This document shows positions 20,638-31,974 of a stretch of 64,000 nucleotides of DNA, piece by piece (position 1 is the stretch's first letter; every line of letters starts with the position of its first letter). The notes under the pieces are model-generated. The model was not told the DNA's origin, searched no databases, and saw only the letters and a program-made list of their open reading frames with translations. The translations under genes and the position numbers were made by a program. This DNA is from Angomonas deanei. Its lineage: Eukaryota > Euglenozoa > Kinetoplastea > Trypanosomatida > Trypanosomatidae. The DNA is taken from positions 186,001 through 250,000 of the forward strand of contig LR877147.1 of NCBI GenBank assembly GCA_903995115.1, in the 5' to 3' direction.

Positions 20638-23600
20638 ATGAGGGCAGTTCGAACGATTAGGTTTTTAGGTTTTAGTGACACCGGTGCCCCCCGGCACAGC
20701 CCGCGGGACTGCAGCACCACCAAACTCTCTAGCTCCTCGGACCTTCTTCTGCCCCAGCTCTCTGATCTAAAATACGGCGTACAGGGCGACCTTCCGTCAA
20801 TAGAATTCAAATCTTGGCGTAGTATTTCCCGTCGTGAAGAGCGGCAGCTAGAACAACAGTTTGGTCCACTGTGGCGGTATCATGTCCTAGCACGACACGG
20901 TAACGCCCCATCAGAGGCCACTCTCCCAGTTTCGAGGGATGGTTTAGGGGCGGTGGTGGAAGCGGCGACGTCGCCAACGATGGTAGCGAGTACGGCACCA
21001 CACACCAGCGACACACCACTGAGCAACAACGGCAACAGTGATGACCCCTTAGCGGTCTTTATTGAAAGAAATGAAGAGGAGGCCGCTGTGTTACTGGCCA
21101 TGTGGACGTCATTGAAGCGAAGTTGCTTTTACGGGTCTGAGATATCGGAGCAGCTCTCCTTGCGTGTTCGGTATATTTTTCACACCCTGTTACACAACAA
21201 CGCCGTGGGGGCGGCGTGGGCCCTCTATGAGCGGTTAGTGCACGTCGGTGTTAGCCTCCGACACAATGATCTCATACTGCTGCTCACGAGTCTTCCCTAC
21301 GAGTCGGCCGCGGATCGAGCGACGGTTGAAAAGTGGATAAAGGAAGAGCAAAAAAAACGAGAGGGACCGAAAGAGGGAAAGGGAGCGGAAGGCGGAGTGG
21401 GAGTTGGCGCGGCAGAGAACGGTGCAAAACAACATCAACACACCAGTGGAGGAGGAACAGCCGGACACGGTGGAGACACCTGCTTTACAAATCACGGTCG
21501 ATGACACCGCCCTCCGGTCAGACCCCCATCACCCGGAGTGGGTGAAGCGGTGGGCGCTGTACGAAGCCTCCATGGGCAACTTGGATCTCGACGGTGGCAT
21601 GGACTACAGCCAAGCGGGGGAAAGTCTCCGTGCGACTCAGCAGAAGGAAGCGAATACCATGGAGGAGAGTAGTGTCGCGATGAAACTCATGCGATTGACG
21701 GCGGTGATTGATCACTTGGCGATCCTCCACACCTTCTCCGTCAGCGCTGCGGTACCTCCTCTTCGCCAAGCTGGTGCCTCGCGCCACGCTAACATCACCG
21801 TGGCAAAACCGTCCATCTTCAAGGAGCACGCTGAGGAATTCTACCCCACGGAGGCGTTGCGGATGGTAAATCAGTTTGTCCAGACGCACCGCCAGGAGAC
21901 AGAGGAGCCACTCTCCCTACCAGCCGAGTTGTTGGTAGCCTTACGGGGGCTCATTCGTTTCTCCTCGTGGAAGACGTGCTACCGATACACCCTGCTCGTC
22001 TCCAATCAATCCTCCCCCGTTTACGTCGAGGACGCACTACTCTTCCTGCAACGTTCCGTTCGTGACCAGCCGTGGCAGAAGCACGCGAAAGTAGAGCAAC
22101 TCCTTCTGCAGCGTATTCTTCCCGCACTGGCAACATCGGAGACGGCCGCCACGTACGCCGCCCAGTCCGTCTGTTTACTTCACCTCTGCGATGTCAGGTC
22201 CACCAGGCCGGATGACTTTGCATCGGTGGTGGCACTGACGGAAAACAGTTTTGGAGATAAACTACAGGTCGACATGGAGACCGCCACCCTTTCCTCGCTG
22301 GTGGAGCGCGCCGCCCAAGTGATCCAGCTGTCCACCTCCCATCTACACGTCGAGACAAAGCGCTGGGTAAACTTGAAAAAGGCGGAACGGGCGCTGATTA
22401 GCTCCATCCAATCCGGTGCCTTTGTCCCGCGTGACGCTGTGGAGGGGGAAGAAAGCATCGCACCAGCGGAGCATAGTGTGCCCACCACTACCCCCAAATC
22501 CATTCTGCCGTCTGACCTGCAGGATGTCTTATTCATTCTGTGTGCTGTCATCCCTCAAGTGGTGCACATGAAATTGATCGTAGACGGCGATCAGGCCGAC
22601 CAGGTGGTACGTTTGTTTGCCTTTTTGGAAAGTGTGCTATTTGGGCCGTTTAGTGTGTCATCTTTGTCGAATACATTTCTCAAGGAGAGCAAGGCTACCG
22701 CCTCTTCCTTTGAGGGCGCCGCTGTGTCACTGCGCTTGGCGACCTGTTTTGTCCAGGTGGCCAAGGAAATCTGCAGACACTCCGATACCACCACCAAACG
22801 ATTGTTTCTCAATACCGTGAAGCTATTGTTGGAGCTGTCGTTGAAGGCGGTGGAGAAACTACCAACCTCCGAAATCAGCCGTCACACCGTCGTGTCGCTC
22901 TCTGAGTTTCAAACGTTGCTGTTCGTGTTTATGCGCGATCTCCAACTGTTCCTTGACATTATGCCGAATCACGAAAGTGTAATATTTGGTTCTACACAGA
23001 AAGAGGCGGTGGAGTGTATCGTTCTCACCACCAAGCTCCTGTACAGTGTGGAGCTGAGATGCCGGTCCAATGGGTTAGGGGACGTTAAACGGTCCAGGGA
23101 GCACCGCGTGTTGCTTGGTAGCAGACGGAAAATACTACAAATGTACTACAGTTCCAACAACGCGGTCGGCAAGCAAGTGCGGCTCGGATTGTCTTCCAAA
23201 GAGTGGCAGTGGGCGTCGGAGCGGTTTACCACCAACCGCCGGTACCGTGGCCATTCGGTGACGCCATCCTACTATGGCATTGATCTACAGCGACGGGTGT
23301 GGTGGAGAGAAACCATCTACCAAGTCATTTTGGACAGCCAGCCAGGAGAGTTGGAGGAAAACATACTAGCCCTTCTCAAAATGAAGCCAGTCCATGAACG
23401 GTTGTTTGTGTTTCACCTGCTAATGAACAGTTTTTGCCTAGCCAAAGGAACCTTCTCCATGACATTCTTTAAGCGTGTCTTGGAGGTGGAGGATGGGAAA
23501 TTGGAGAAGTCGTTGAAGAGTGACGGCACGTGGCTGCGGGCGGTGGACGTGTACTGGAAGGCCGTCGACCATACCGCGTGCCGGTCGGAGGTGCACAGTA

Positions 23601-24511
23601 TTCCCCAGCATGAGCGCGAGGTGCTGCGTGTACTGCTGCCCGTCCTGCTGCGCTTCAGTATGCGCATTGAGAAACGGAACGTTGGCAGGGAGTGGCGTAA
23701 GACGTGGACACAAAAGTACAGCGCGTCGGAAAAGCAAAATCCGGAGTGGATTCGGGAGAATGTGATGGCGCTGTCTATCCTGAAAGATCACTCCGCACTG
23801 GAGAAAACCATCAAGCTGACGGAAGAGACGAAAGAGAAAGGCGGTGAGAGAGACGCCGAACTGCTTCGACTGGCAGCGGAAGGACATGGCAATTGGGTTG
23901 CGGCGCTTCAAGCGCTCGTAACCGTGCACGGAGAGTTTGCGGAGCACGAAAGTATGATTGACCCCTATCCACTTCCCGTGGCGCACTCATTGTTAAAAAT
24001 ACTGTGTCGCGCGGATACCAATTTGAGTAACACCGCGCTTCGACTACACCGTATTCAACACACCGTGTGGGATACGGAGGCATCCGTGTTGCTGATGCGA
24101 ATACTACTGCAGGCGAGGCGTTGGGACAGGGCACTGGAGGTTTCGGAGGAAACGCGCAAGCTGCCTGACTTCATGGCGCTGAAGAAGCGCGTAACGTCCC
24201 CTGACGCGCAGGGCATGACGAAAGAGCACTACACGGCGTTGATGCTATATCTGAACTTTCTTTCTCAAAGTCTGCGAGGTTGTGCGATTGGAGGTCAAAG
24301 TGACACGGCATCCCTTTTGTTTGATGATGTCAAGGCTGTCGTCGAGAATATGCCCTCCGCCACTGCACGGGCGAAACCTATTCAAGATCTTTCGGAACGG
24401 TGCCGCGGCTTTTTCCTTCGGGCCATGACCAAAAACATGATGAAGGAGAACTCCAGGCCGAAGAAGCCCGTCCGCGACGATGACACGCACACCAAAGAGG
24501 ATGAGGATTAA
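20638..24511 (+). CDS. Large helical protein, possibly mitochondrial, one frame break
   Basis: About 1,290 residues if read as one gene. The N-terminus MRAVRTIRFLGFS could be a mitochondrial presequence. The N-terminal part to about residue 237 runs in one frame. From the A8 run at about 21350-21357 the coding signal (charged helix KNERDRKRERERK, then a long helical region) continues in the +1 frame to 24511. The rest of the first frame to 21504 is glycine-rich and low in complexity, as expected for a wrong frame. One extra A in the run explains this. The helical-repeat character could fit an RNA-processing or mitoribosome-related protein, but I do not recognise it. Confidence 0.7.
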
Positions 24512-24753
24512 AACTATAAGGATGGACCTAATACAAAACGAGGTGGTTCTGTACGCCTCCACAAAACATTTCTATATTTGTAAACTAATAAAAACGAAAT
24601 AAAATCAGAGTACACTTTTCGGCCATGTGAATGATTTCAATTGTCACAACGAATATTTCGTTGGATGTACTTTTTATCGTTCTCTTTCTCCCCCCTATCC
24701 GTTTCCAGTCAAGGAAAAAAAAAAAAAAAAAGAACCCCATTTCCTCCGTAAAG

Positions 24754-25599
24754 ATGACAGGAACTCTTATATGGAAGGTGCTGGACTCGGAGGCCACCTA
24801 TCAGTGTCTTGCCGCTAGTGATGTCCAGTCGATACGGGAAGTGTTACAGAGTGTAGATAGTCAAACCGGGGGTAAACTCCTCTTACGGGAGCAGTGGAAT
24901 GAGGCGGGAGTGAACATCGTGATGGACCTCCTGTCACACCTTATTCTGTTCGCCAAGGCACACCAAATGTCGGCGGAGAAGACTAGCACGCTGGTCGCGT
25001 TGGTGCGGGAGGTGCATCTAGTCAGTATGGAGAAGCGCTACACGAGGGTGGCCTCCTACGATCATCTTAGAGCGCTGATGATTCAACACAGCGTGCCGCG
25101 TCCCCCCTTTTGTGCCGCCATCTTTGACGTCACGGATGTTCAGGATATTGATGAATATCTTTTGTCCACATACTACCGTCATTACAAGCTCTATGCCTAT
25201 GTCTTCATGAAGCCGCAGACCCTCACCGTGAAGTCGCTGACGGTGGAGGCCATCACGGAGAGTCCACCACCACTCCCAGCGCTGTCCACCGCTATTCCAG
25301 AGGAGGAGTGGCGCACCAAGATGGAGGAGCGGGAGCGAGGAAAGGAGGAGGCACGTATTGAGCAGTTCCTCAAGGAGTCCGAGAAGTTAGAGGAGGCGCG
25401 ACGGCGGGAGGCGGGTCTCAACAACGGGGATTACTCCGACGGTGTGAAGGAGCAGCTGGAGTCGATCCGGAGTGCGGTTCAGGCAAAGTCGCTGGACCGT
25501 CTAGACCAAATAGAGCAAAAGCTGAGCGAGATAGAGGCGCAGGTGAAGGAGACCGGCGGTGGGAACAAGCCCATGTCAAAGGCCGGAAAGAAGAAGTAA
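24754..25599 (+). CDS. CFAP119/CCDC189-like (DUF4464) flagellar protein
   Basis: 281 residues from the ATG at 24754; the upstream in-frame part crosses the splice region. The diagnostic-looking part is at about residues 113-155: VPRPPFCAAIFDVTDVQDIDEY followed by TYYRHYKLYAYVF. This resembles the conserved core of CFAP119 (CCDC189), a cilium-associated family. The C-terminal 110 residues form a highly charged coiled coil ending in a lysine tail. The assignment is by recognition of the motif only. Confidence 0.6.
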   Translation: MTGTLIWKVLDSEATYQCLAASDVQSIREVLQSVDSQTGGKLLLREQWNEAGVNIVMDLLSHLILFAKAHQMSAEKTSTLVALVREVHLVSMEKRYTRVASYDHLRALMIQHSVPRPPFCAAIFDVTDVQDIDEYLLSTYYRHYKLYAYVFMKPQTLTVKSLTVEAITESPPPLPALSTAIPEEEWRTKMEERERGKEEARIEQFLKESEKLEEARRREAGLNNGDYSDGVKEQLESIRSAVQAKSLDRLDQIEQKLSEIEAQVKETGGGNKPMSKAGKKK

Positions 25600-25755
25600 G
25601 ATGTATTATATTTCTTGAAAAATACAGATTATCATTATGGATTAGTGTGATCATGAATTACCAGGAACCTCCTTTTCGTTGTTGCTTTCAACCATCTCTA
25701 TTTTTTCTCTTTTTCTCTTTCTTTGGCATTGTTGGACAATAGTTACAGAAGAGGT

Positions 25756-27213
25756 ATGCGGTGCGCTAGACTGATTCTGAAGGCGGCGACAACCGTCTCC
25801 TCCCCTGAAAAGGGGGAGAACTACTATAATTTTACAACCTATCATAAAGGGGCAGCGCCCGTCGCTCGCGGTAAGCTCAACGTGAAGCGGTTAAGTAGGC
25901 AGCTGCTGGAGAAAGGACCATCCATGAGTGCAGGGGATCGTCTGCCGTTAGAGAGTACATTCCGCCACGAACCCGGGGACCCGTACGAGCACGTCAAAAT
26001 ATTCCGTCGGGACATGGCGGACGGGCGGAGCGCACCCCAATTGTCGGTCGATGTGCCCTTGAAAAAACTATCCGACATGTTTTGTGATTATGGCATGCGA
26101 CGGTGCAAGCTGTGCAATGAAACCTACATCCAGTGGTTCAGCCACGAGAAGCATGTCCCACACGCGGGGCGGATGGGGATGGCGGTTGAACTGCTGCGAG
26201 CCCACTGCGGGAAGCCGGAGGATATTGTGGAGATGTGGTGGCACCGGTTAGACACTTCCACGCAGTTCAATCGAATTCGCTCCCTCAGCCACCGCGACTC
26301 GCATGTACGGAAGCGAAGAATCCAATATCTGATTCAGTTTCTCGTTGACCGTGGGGTGATCGCAGAAACGTTTAGTTTGAACTCCTCCGATGCACACTCC
26401 GCCGGCCGGTCGTACGAGTTTGAGCGACTGGAGTTCATTGGGGATAATGTGGTCAAGTACGTCCTGAACGACCGTCTCAGTTGTTGCTTCCCACCTAGCG
26501 AAGGGGGTATTCGCGGCCGGCTGGGGTACTTTCAGTTCGTGATGGACGGAAATGAAGGATTGGCCCGCACGTACGACTACTTGGAGTTTCAGCGATTCTC
26601 AAAAAGTGACCGGGTGGTCAGCAAGTTTAAGAGTGACGTGGTGGAGACCATCTTTGGGGAGTTGCAGTTCTACCTCCTCTCGACTGTCCAGGCGTACAGC
26701 ACGGAGGAGTACCCTCTGCCCTTCTCCCACGGCTCCTACACCCTGCGCGCCCTCGCCGAGCACACCATGGAGGAGCTCGCGCACATCTTTTTTATTCATC
26801 ACGTGGAGGCGGTGCTGGGGTGTGTCCAGCGGATTGTGCGTGAAAACCAACTGCACTTTGTGAACGCCGACCCGGTGTCGCAGGACACGGTCAAGGAGGA
26901 AACGAAGAGTCCGAACAAAAGTGCCCTTTCCAGTACACGGATTCCCTTCTCCACCACCGCCGCCTCCCAGATCACGGAATCCACCATTCTCACCAGTGTT
27001 CAGCGGTCGATCGACTTTACAGGCACCCCCGCACCTCGCGAGGAGGAGGGGTCGAAGAAGAAGGTTTCACTTTCTATTAGAGAGGAGCACAAGGGGGAGC
27101 CGAGCGACCGTCTTTTCCGCCCGGTCCCCTCCGCGGTGCATGTCCTCGATAGCAAAGAATTGTTCACCGTAAAGGAACTGAAGACGAAAGGGCTCGTTGA
27201 AGAGCTGGTGTAG
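25756..27213 (+). CDS. Editosome protein of the KREPB4-8 type (zinc finger plus RNase III-like)
   Basis: 485 residues. The start at 25756 follows AG sites at 25741-25742 and 25747-25748 and gives a basic, arginine-containing N-terminus suited to mitochondrial import. A U1-like zinc finger (CKLC...H5-6H) lies at about residues 114-135. It is followed by an RNase III signature (FERLEFIGDNVVKYVL) at about 228-243 and a helical region. The C-terminal 100 residues are low in complexity. This order is that of the kinetoplastid RNA-editing proteins KREPB4-KREPB8, which partner the catalytic KREN endonucleases in the editosome. I favour a KREPB4-like protein, but the exact paralogue is uncertain. Confidence 0.75.
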   Translation: MRCARLILKAATTVSSPEKGENYYNFTTYHKGAAPVARGKLNVKRLSRQLLEKGPSMSAGDRLPLESTFRHEPGDPYEHVKIFRRDMADGRSAPQLSVDVPLKKLSDMFCDYGMRRCKLCNETYIQWFSHEKHVPHAGRMGMAVELLRAHCGKPEDIVEMWWHRLDTSTQFNRIRSLSHRDSHVRKRRIQYLIQFLVDRGVIAETFSLNSSDAHSAGRSYEFERLEFIGDNVVKYVLNDRLSCCFPPSEGGIRGRLGYFQFVMDGNEGLARTYDYLEFQRFSKSDRVVSKFKSDVVETIFGELQFYLLSTVQAYSTEEYPLPFSHGSYTLRALAEHTMEELAHIFFIHHVEAVLGCVQRIVRENQLHFVNADPVSQDTVKEETKSPNKSALSSTRIPFSTTAASQITESTILTSVQRSIDFTGTPAPREEEGSKKKVSLSIREEHKGEPSDRLFRPVPSAVHVLDSKELFTVKELKTKGLVEELV

Positions 27214-27358
27214 TTGATCTTGTATAATTTTAAGAAGCAAATGGCATCACTGGTTCTGTCGCGTCCTTGGTATAATGTTTTTGTTGACATCACAGTTCTC
27301 TTCTGAATCCCTCTCTCTCTTTATTCTAAAGAAGATACCATAACAGTCTATAGAACAG

Positions 27359-30036
27359 ATGATCCCCGCTCGTAGTCCTTTTCAGATCTACCGGAGCAAT
27401 GGGAACGAATCGGAGAGTGTCGCCGTTTTCAATAGTCTATCCCCAGAGAAATCCCTCCCCTACACAATCGAGGCCTCGGAGGAGTCCCTGGTGGAGGCAC
27501 TCCAGTATATTCAGAACAAACCGGAGGAACAGGAAAAGTACGCGGTCTGCCTCCTACACTACGCCGCGACGTATTTGGATGGCTTAATTGCGTACACCCC
27601 ACTGCAAATGCGGGATTCGTCCCTGCCGCGGATGGAAACCAACTTTGACGCATTGGTCAACTGCGCCGCGCGCTACGGGGATAAGGACGGCACGCTGGTG
27701 GAAGAGATTCGGAAGGCGGAGCAGGCCTCCAAGGAGGGGGCTATCAACACCACCCTCTCGGACATAGAAACACGCTTCAAGGAACTGGAAAAGGAGCGTC
27801 GCCTCGCCTTGAAGCAGTCCGGCACGAAAGTGGAGATGTTTAGGAAAAGTGCCCCCGTCGTGAAAAAAGCGGTCCGTCTCCCCCCAAGCCAACCAAGGCC
27901 AGACAGAGGATGGGGAGGGCGAGACCAAGAAGCGAAGCCGCTCCCGCAAGTCCCCTTCCAAGAAGGACGGAGACGACAATACGAACCCGCCCAAAAAGGT
28001 CAAACGAGAGCGGAAGAAGCCCGCCGCGAAGAAGGGTGGTATTTCCTCCCTCTTTATAGGCCGCAACAGAGCGTTGACGCTGCCGGAGAAGAAGGTGGTG
28101 ACGGCGCTGGAGAATATAGTGCAACTGTTGGGTCTCCTCTACGCTCACAAGTACAATGACCTTGGCCCCATTTTCGAGGAAATGTCCCGTCGCATTCCTC
28201 CCATTCAGGAGATCATTGACAAGGAGCGACAGCTGTACGAGGCGAAGGAAGAGAAGGTACCCCCAGAACCGTTCCACGAGGTTTCGCTAGAGGCCATTGG
28301 GCGCGCGATGGCACACTCCTTCCGCACTTTTCGTGAGGACGAAGAGTGCCGCATCAACTTTGACGAAGATTTGCTGCACCCCATCGCACACGCCTGTGTG
28401 AGTGTCATCAACCAAATTGAAGGGTACGAAACCGAACCATTTCGTGAGCCAACCGAGGAAGAACTGGCCAAGAAGAAGGCGGAGCGCGACGCCGCGAGGG
28501 CCAAGCGGGAGCAGGCACAGCGCAAGATATTGGAGAAGGTGCAGTTGAAGGAAAGACTGTCGAGGGCCATTGACGAGGAGCAGAAACGCATTCAGCAATC
28601 TCTCGATGAGGCGGACAGTACCGTGACCGCTGAGGACACGACCATCAAGGACCCCAAGCCGCTGGGCTACGTGCAGTACGACCCGGTGTGCCCGCTCGAA
28701 AGCGAGGAGTTGTATGAAAGGGCCCTTTTCGTGTGGTCGATGCTGACCTCCGTGCCGCACGCCTTCAAGCTAAGCCAAATGCCATTCCGAGTGTTTCTGA
28801 AAGGTATTTTGGAGGAGGACGAAAGTAGAAACGGATTGATGGAAGAGATCACGCAGTGTCTGATGGAGGTAACAGTAGAGCACGTGCGCGTTAGCTCCCC
28901 CAACACGCCTCGTATCAACATTAGGGGTAAAACGTGGTTCGAGAGCCTGAAGGAGTTTGTCGCGGTTGCTAGCGGCAACAAAAAGAAGCGCCCTGCACCC
29001 AAGAAAAAGGAAACGTCATCGGAGGAGGAGGATTACACGTCGGAGACGTCCTCCACTTCCTCCGAAGAGGAGGAGGAGGAGGAAGAGGAAGAAGAGGAGT
29101 CCACGACCAAGGAAGAGGTGAAGGATGACGAGGAGGAGGAAAAGGTTCCACCAAAGGTGGAGGAAGTCCAGGAGGAGGCGAACAAGGAGCCCGAGGTAGA
29201 GGAGATCAAAGGTTTCGAGGCCGAATTAAAAGAGACGATGGGTCGGGTAGAGGAACTGCGCAATCTGGCGAGTTGGGGCAACATTGGGATCCAGGACCGA
29301 CTCAACCTTCTCACTTTTTGCATCAACGAGGCACTCGCCAGCGATGTGGTCCACGAAGAGGCCGACCGCGTCCTGAAGCTGTCGGACGAGAAGACGGTCC
29401 AGCTGGAAAAGCGCATTGCCGCCCTCCGCGATGAGGCCGCGAAGGAAGTGAAGGCGATTTTCAAGCAGCTCGTCAGCAAAGGAGTTGGCACAGAGGACGA
29501 GGAATTCACTAACGTCTAGGGACAGTGTCATGGCTGGCCTCCAGAAAGGAGTGGACAAGGCCTTCATGGACTACTACAAGTCGCTAGACGAGGGAGAGGG
29601 GTGTATTATCCAGCCGCTGGGGTCGGACCGGTACAGACGGTTGTACTGGCGTTTCCCACTTTCCCGTAGCATCTATGTGCAGTCCACCCCACAGACGGAG
29701 TCGGCCTTTCCCCTCCTGGACGTCCCAGAGGTGCTGAAGCGGCAGCTGGTCCGTCCCGTGGACTTCCTACAGGACGAGGACGACGAGCCAAAAGCGAAGG
29801 ATACACCACAAAAGAAGGAGGAGCCGCAAAAAATATGGGGCGAGATTCCGGTGGAGTATCTCCCAGACTTTATTGAAACGCTGGAGCCACGCGGGGAGAG
29901 GGAGGCGGCCTTGTTGAAACGATTAAAGCATCTTTCGCCGTACCTCGAGACGGTGGAGGAGCCGCAAGACACGCGTGTCACTCGAGCCCGTGCGCATATG
30001 TTTGGGTACGTTAATATTCTAAAAACGTACTTTTAA
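27359..30036 (+). CDS. DDT/WHIM-domain chromatin protein, split over three frames
   Basis: About 890 residues if read as one gene. The N-terminal part is helical. A lysine/serine-rich NLS-like linker (27864-28030) follows in the +1 frame after an A6 run at about 27863-27868. A DDT-like helical domain (VWSMLTSVPHAFKLSQMPFRVFLKGIL) lies near 28730-28870. Next come an acidic EEEE tract near 29065-29100 and a WHIM1-like helix (SWGNIGIQDRLNLLTFCINEAL) near 29272-29340. After a second frame change within 29452-29519 there is a WHIM2-like motif (LGSDRYRRLYW) near 29620-29650. DDT plus WHIM defines partners of ISWI remodellers, so a nuclear chromatin role is likely. The second ATG (29530) is only 11 bases after the stop, too close for a separate kinetoplastid gene. 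Confidence 0.75.
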
Positions 30037-30256
30037 CGACAACATAGAAGCCCCAGACAATTGCATAGAAAATGGAGAAAAAGAATAAGCCAAACGAAAA
30101 AGTTGGCGCATTTGTTTTTAAGCTTAACCGATGTTTCTTGTTTTGTTTTTCCTGTATCTGTTTATTTGTTTGTCCGTCCATGTGGTCAAGCTGTTTTGTG
30201 TTTCAGCTCCTTGTATTTTCTTTCTCTCTTTCTATATTCATTTGTAGAACTTAACA

Positions 30257-30628
30257 ATGCGTACTATAGAGTGTGAGTTCTCCCACTTCGCCGTGCACCC
30301 CGGCCACGGTCGCCGCTACGTGCCTTTCGCGTACCAGTCCACCAAGCCGGTGCTGACCTTCAACCGTCACAAGTGCTTCGCCATGTTCATGCGCAAGAAG
30401 AACGCCCAGTTCATCCCCTGGACCCGTGCCTACCGCCGTATCCACCGCAAGACGACCACCGACCGCGTCGGCCGTCGCCGTGCCGCCCGCACCGTCCGTG
30501 TCGAGCGTGCCTACGTTGGTGCTGACCTCTCCTACATCAAGGAAGTCCGCGCCAAGCGTGAGGACCGCTCTGCCAAGGGCAAGGCTATCCGCGCCGAGGT
30601 CGCTGAGCGCAAGGCTGGCAAGAAGTAA
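30257..30628 (+). CDS. RPL24: 60S ribosomal protein L24 (eL24), copy 1
   Basis: 123 residues. The N-terminal eL24 zinc-ribbon-like domain is clear (CEFSHFAVHPGHGRRYVP, then the RKKNAQFIPWTRAYRR motif). The C-terminal half is a basic helix. Acceptor AG at 30246-30247. The protein is identical to copy 2 at 34927. DNA differs in three bases within the first 13 and in one synonymous base after that (tacatc versus tacatt). About 45 bases of 3' UTR are also shared. Confidence 0.96.
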   Translation: MRTIECEFSHFAVHPGHGRRYVPFAYQSTKPVLTFNRHKCFAMFMRKKNAQFIPWTRAYRRIHRKTTTDRVGRRRAARTVRVERAYVGADLSYIKEVRAKREDRSAKGKAIRAEVAERKAGKK

Positions 30629-30672
30629 AACAGCGTGAGTTCAACCAATTGATTTGATTATTTTATTTTATG
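30257..30672 (+). repeat. Direct repeat A1 (eL24 copy 1 plus proximal 3' UTR)
   Basis: About 415 bases that recur at 34927-35342 in the same orientation, 4,670 bases apart, with only four mismatches noted by eye. The repeats bracket the helical protein gene, the orphan membrane protein gene and the AT-rich island. Confidence 0.85.
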
Positions 30673-30793
30673 TTTGACCAAAAAAAAAAAAAAAACAATT
30701 TGAAAAAAAAAACTCGTTTTGTCCTCACCTTCTGTCGTGTGTTGTGTACTCTTTTTCTCCTATTCTTATCGTTGTAGATAAGACATTCCCCCC

Positions 30794-31675
30794 ATGTCAG
30801 TTGATTCACCTCTCGATCCAGCGCAGGTTGAAACCTCACTCTCCCGCGCCACGGAAGAGTTGAAGTTGACCGTCAGCGCACTGAAACGAAAGAACAAGAA
30901 GCGGTGTGCGCAGTTGCAAGACAGCGTGCAGTCCCTCACAGAAACCTACCCCGTCTCCAGTCGCGTACGCTCCATCCACAGCAGCGCCCAATCACTCCAA
31001 GTTAACCGTGAAATCGGCGCCATTAAGCTGATGCTTGTTCAGTTGTGGGAGGCGACGGTGGAAGAGTGGTTCGACACTGCCGCCACAACATTCCTGCAGA
31101 CAGTGGAGGACAAACTCCAGCCGATGGATGAGGCCATCTCGCGGTGTTTCTCGAAAGTAACAAGTCGTCACTGTCTTCTCAGGGCAACGGGCCAAGGGGA
31201 CTCTTCTTTCGCGGCCGTGTGTTGCGGCCTCCGAAAGGGGGACGTTCTCCTCGACCAGTGCACTCTAAAGACGGCCGTTTACCTCTTTTGTAACGTGATT
31301 CCAGAATTAACAGCGTTCGCCCAAGACGCCCTGCTGTCGTCCAGTACCTCCAGAGATTTGGGCGCTTTGCGAGAGTACAACACGCTGGTTAATAATGAAC
31401 TAAAGTGGGCTCCACTGCACTCATTATTGCAACCCTTTTTGAAGGAAACGAAAGCGGGAGAAGAATGTGACGAACTGTACGACGCTTTGTTCCACTCCTT
31501 CATGAGAGATATTCACGTCACCGTCTCCGCTTTACTCCGCACGCCGAAACAAAACGTGGCGAGCAAATACATTGATTTAACTCACTCACTCTGCTATGCT
31601 GAAACCGAAATCCTGAAAGGTGTTCAGTTCTACCAAACCAGAAAACAGGAAGCCCGCTCAGCACTCGACCAATAA
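30794..31675 (+). CDS. Helical protein of unknown function
   Basis: 293 residues, no signal peptide and no membrane span. The protein is mostly alpha-helical with a lysine-rich segment at about residues 31-40 and several cysteines. Codon use is slightly more AT-rich than upstream genes. It lies between the two eL24 copies, immediately before the unusual GC-rich then AT-rich region. Acceptor AG at about 30777-30778. I do not recognise the family. Confidence 0.7.
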   Translation: MSVDSPLDPAQVETSLSRATEELKLTVSALKRKNKKRCAQLQDSVQSLTETYPVSSRVRSIHSSAQSLQVNREIGAIKLMLVQLWEATVEEWFDTAATTFLQTVEDKLQPMDEAISRCFSKVTSRHCLLRATGQGDSSFAAVCCGLRKGDVLLDQCTLKTAVYLFCNVIPELTAFAQDALLSSSTSRDLGALREYNTLVNNELKWAPLHSLLQPFLKETKAGEECDELYDALFHSFMRDIHVTVSALLRTPKQNVASKYIDLTHSLCYAETEILKGVQFYQTRKQEARSALDQ

Positions 31676-31974
31676 AAAGCTCTTCTTTTTGAAAGGCGTA
31701 TACACTGCTTTAAACCAAAAAAAAAACCCAAAAAAAGAATCCTTGAACTTATGCGCCCGCTGAGCCATCCGCCTTCCCCCGAACGGCCATCCTTTTTCCA
31801 CGCCCTACCCATTCGCTTAGGTTTTGGGCGGTAAGCCCCGCGTCAGGCGTCACTGCGCCCGGAGCAGCAGCCCCTACGCGTCCGCCCACTCGGCGGCCCG
31901 TCATCCCTTCCGAACCGAAGACCGACACGCAAACACCCGCATCCTCTCCCCACGAGTCTGAAAAGAAAACAAAA
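31676..31974. other. Spacer with GC-rich block upstream of an orphan gene
   Basis: The first part is A-rich UTR. From about 31740 to 31950 the sequence turns clearly GC- and CpG-rich and lacks the long T/C tracts seen before other genes. A short ctctcccc followed by AG at 31955-31956 may be the acceptor for the gene at 31975. A minus-strand open frame here is a composition effect. Confidence 0.5.

Noticed and set aside
29530-30036. The third DDT/WHIM segment as an independent gene from the ATG at 29530
   Set aside because: Only 11 bases separate it from the preceding stop, there is no pyrimidine tract or acceptor, and its WHIM2-like motif completes the upstream domains.
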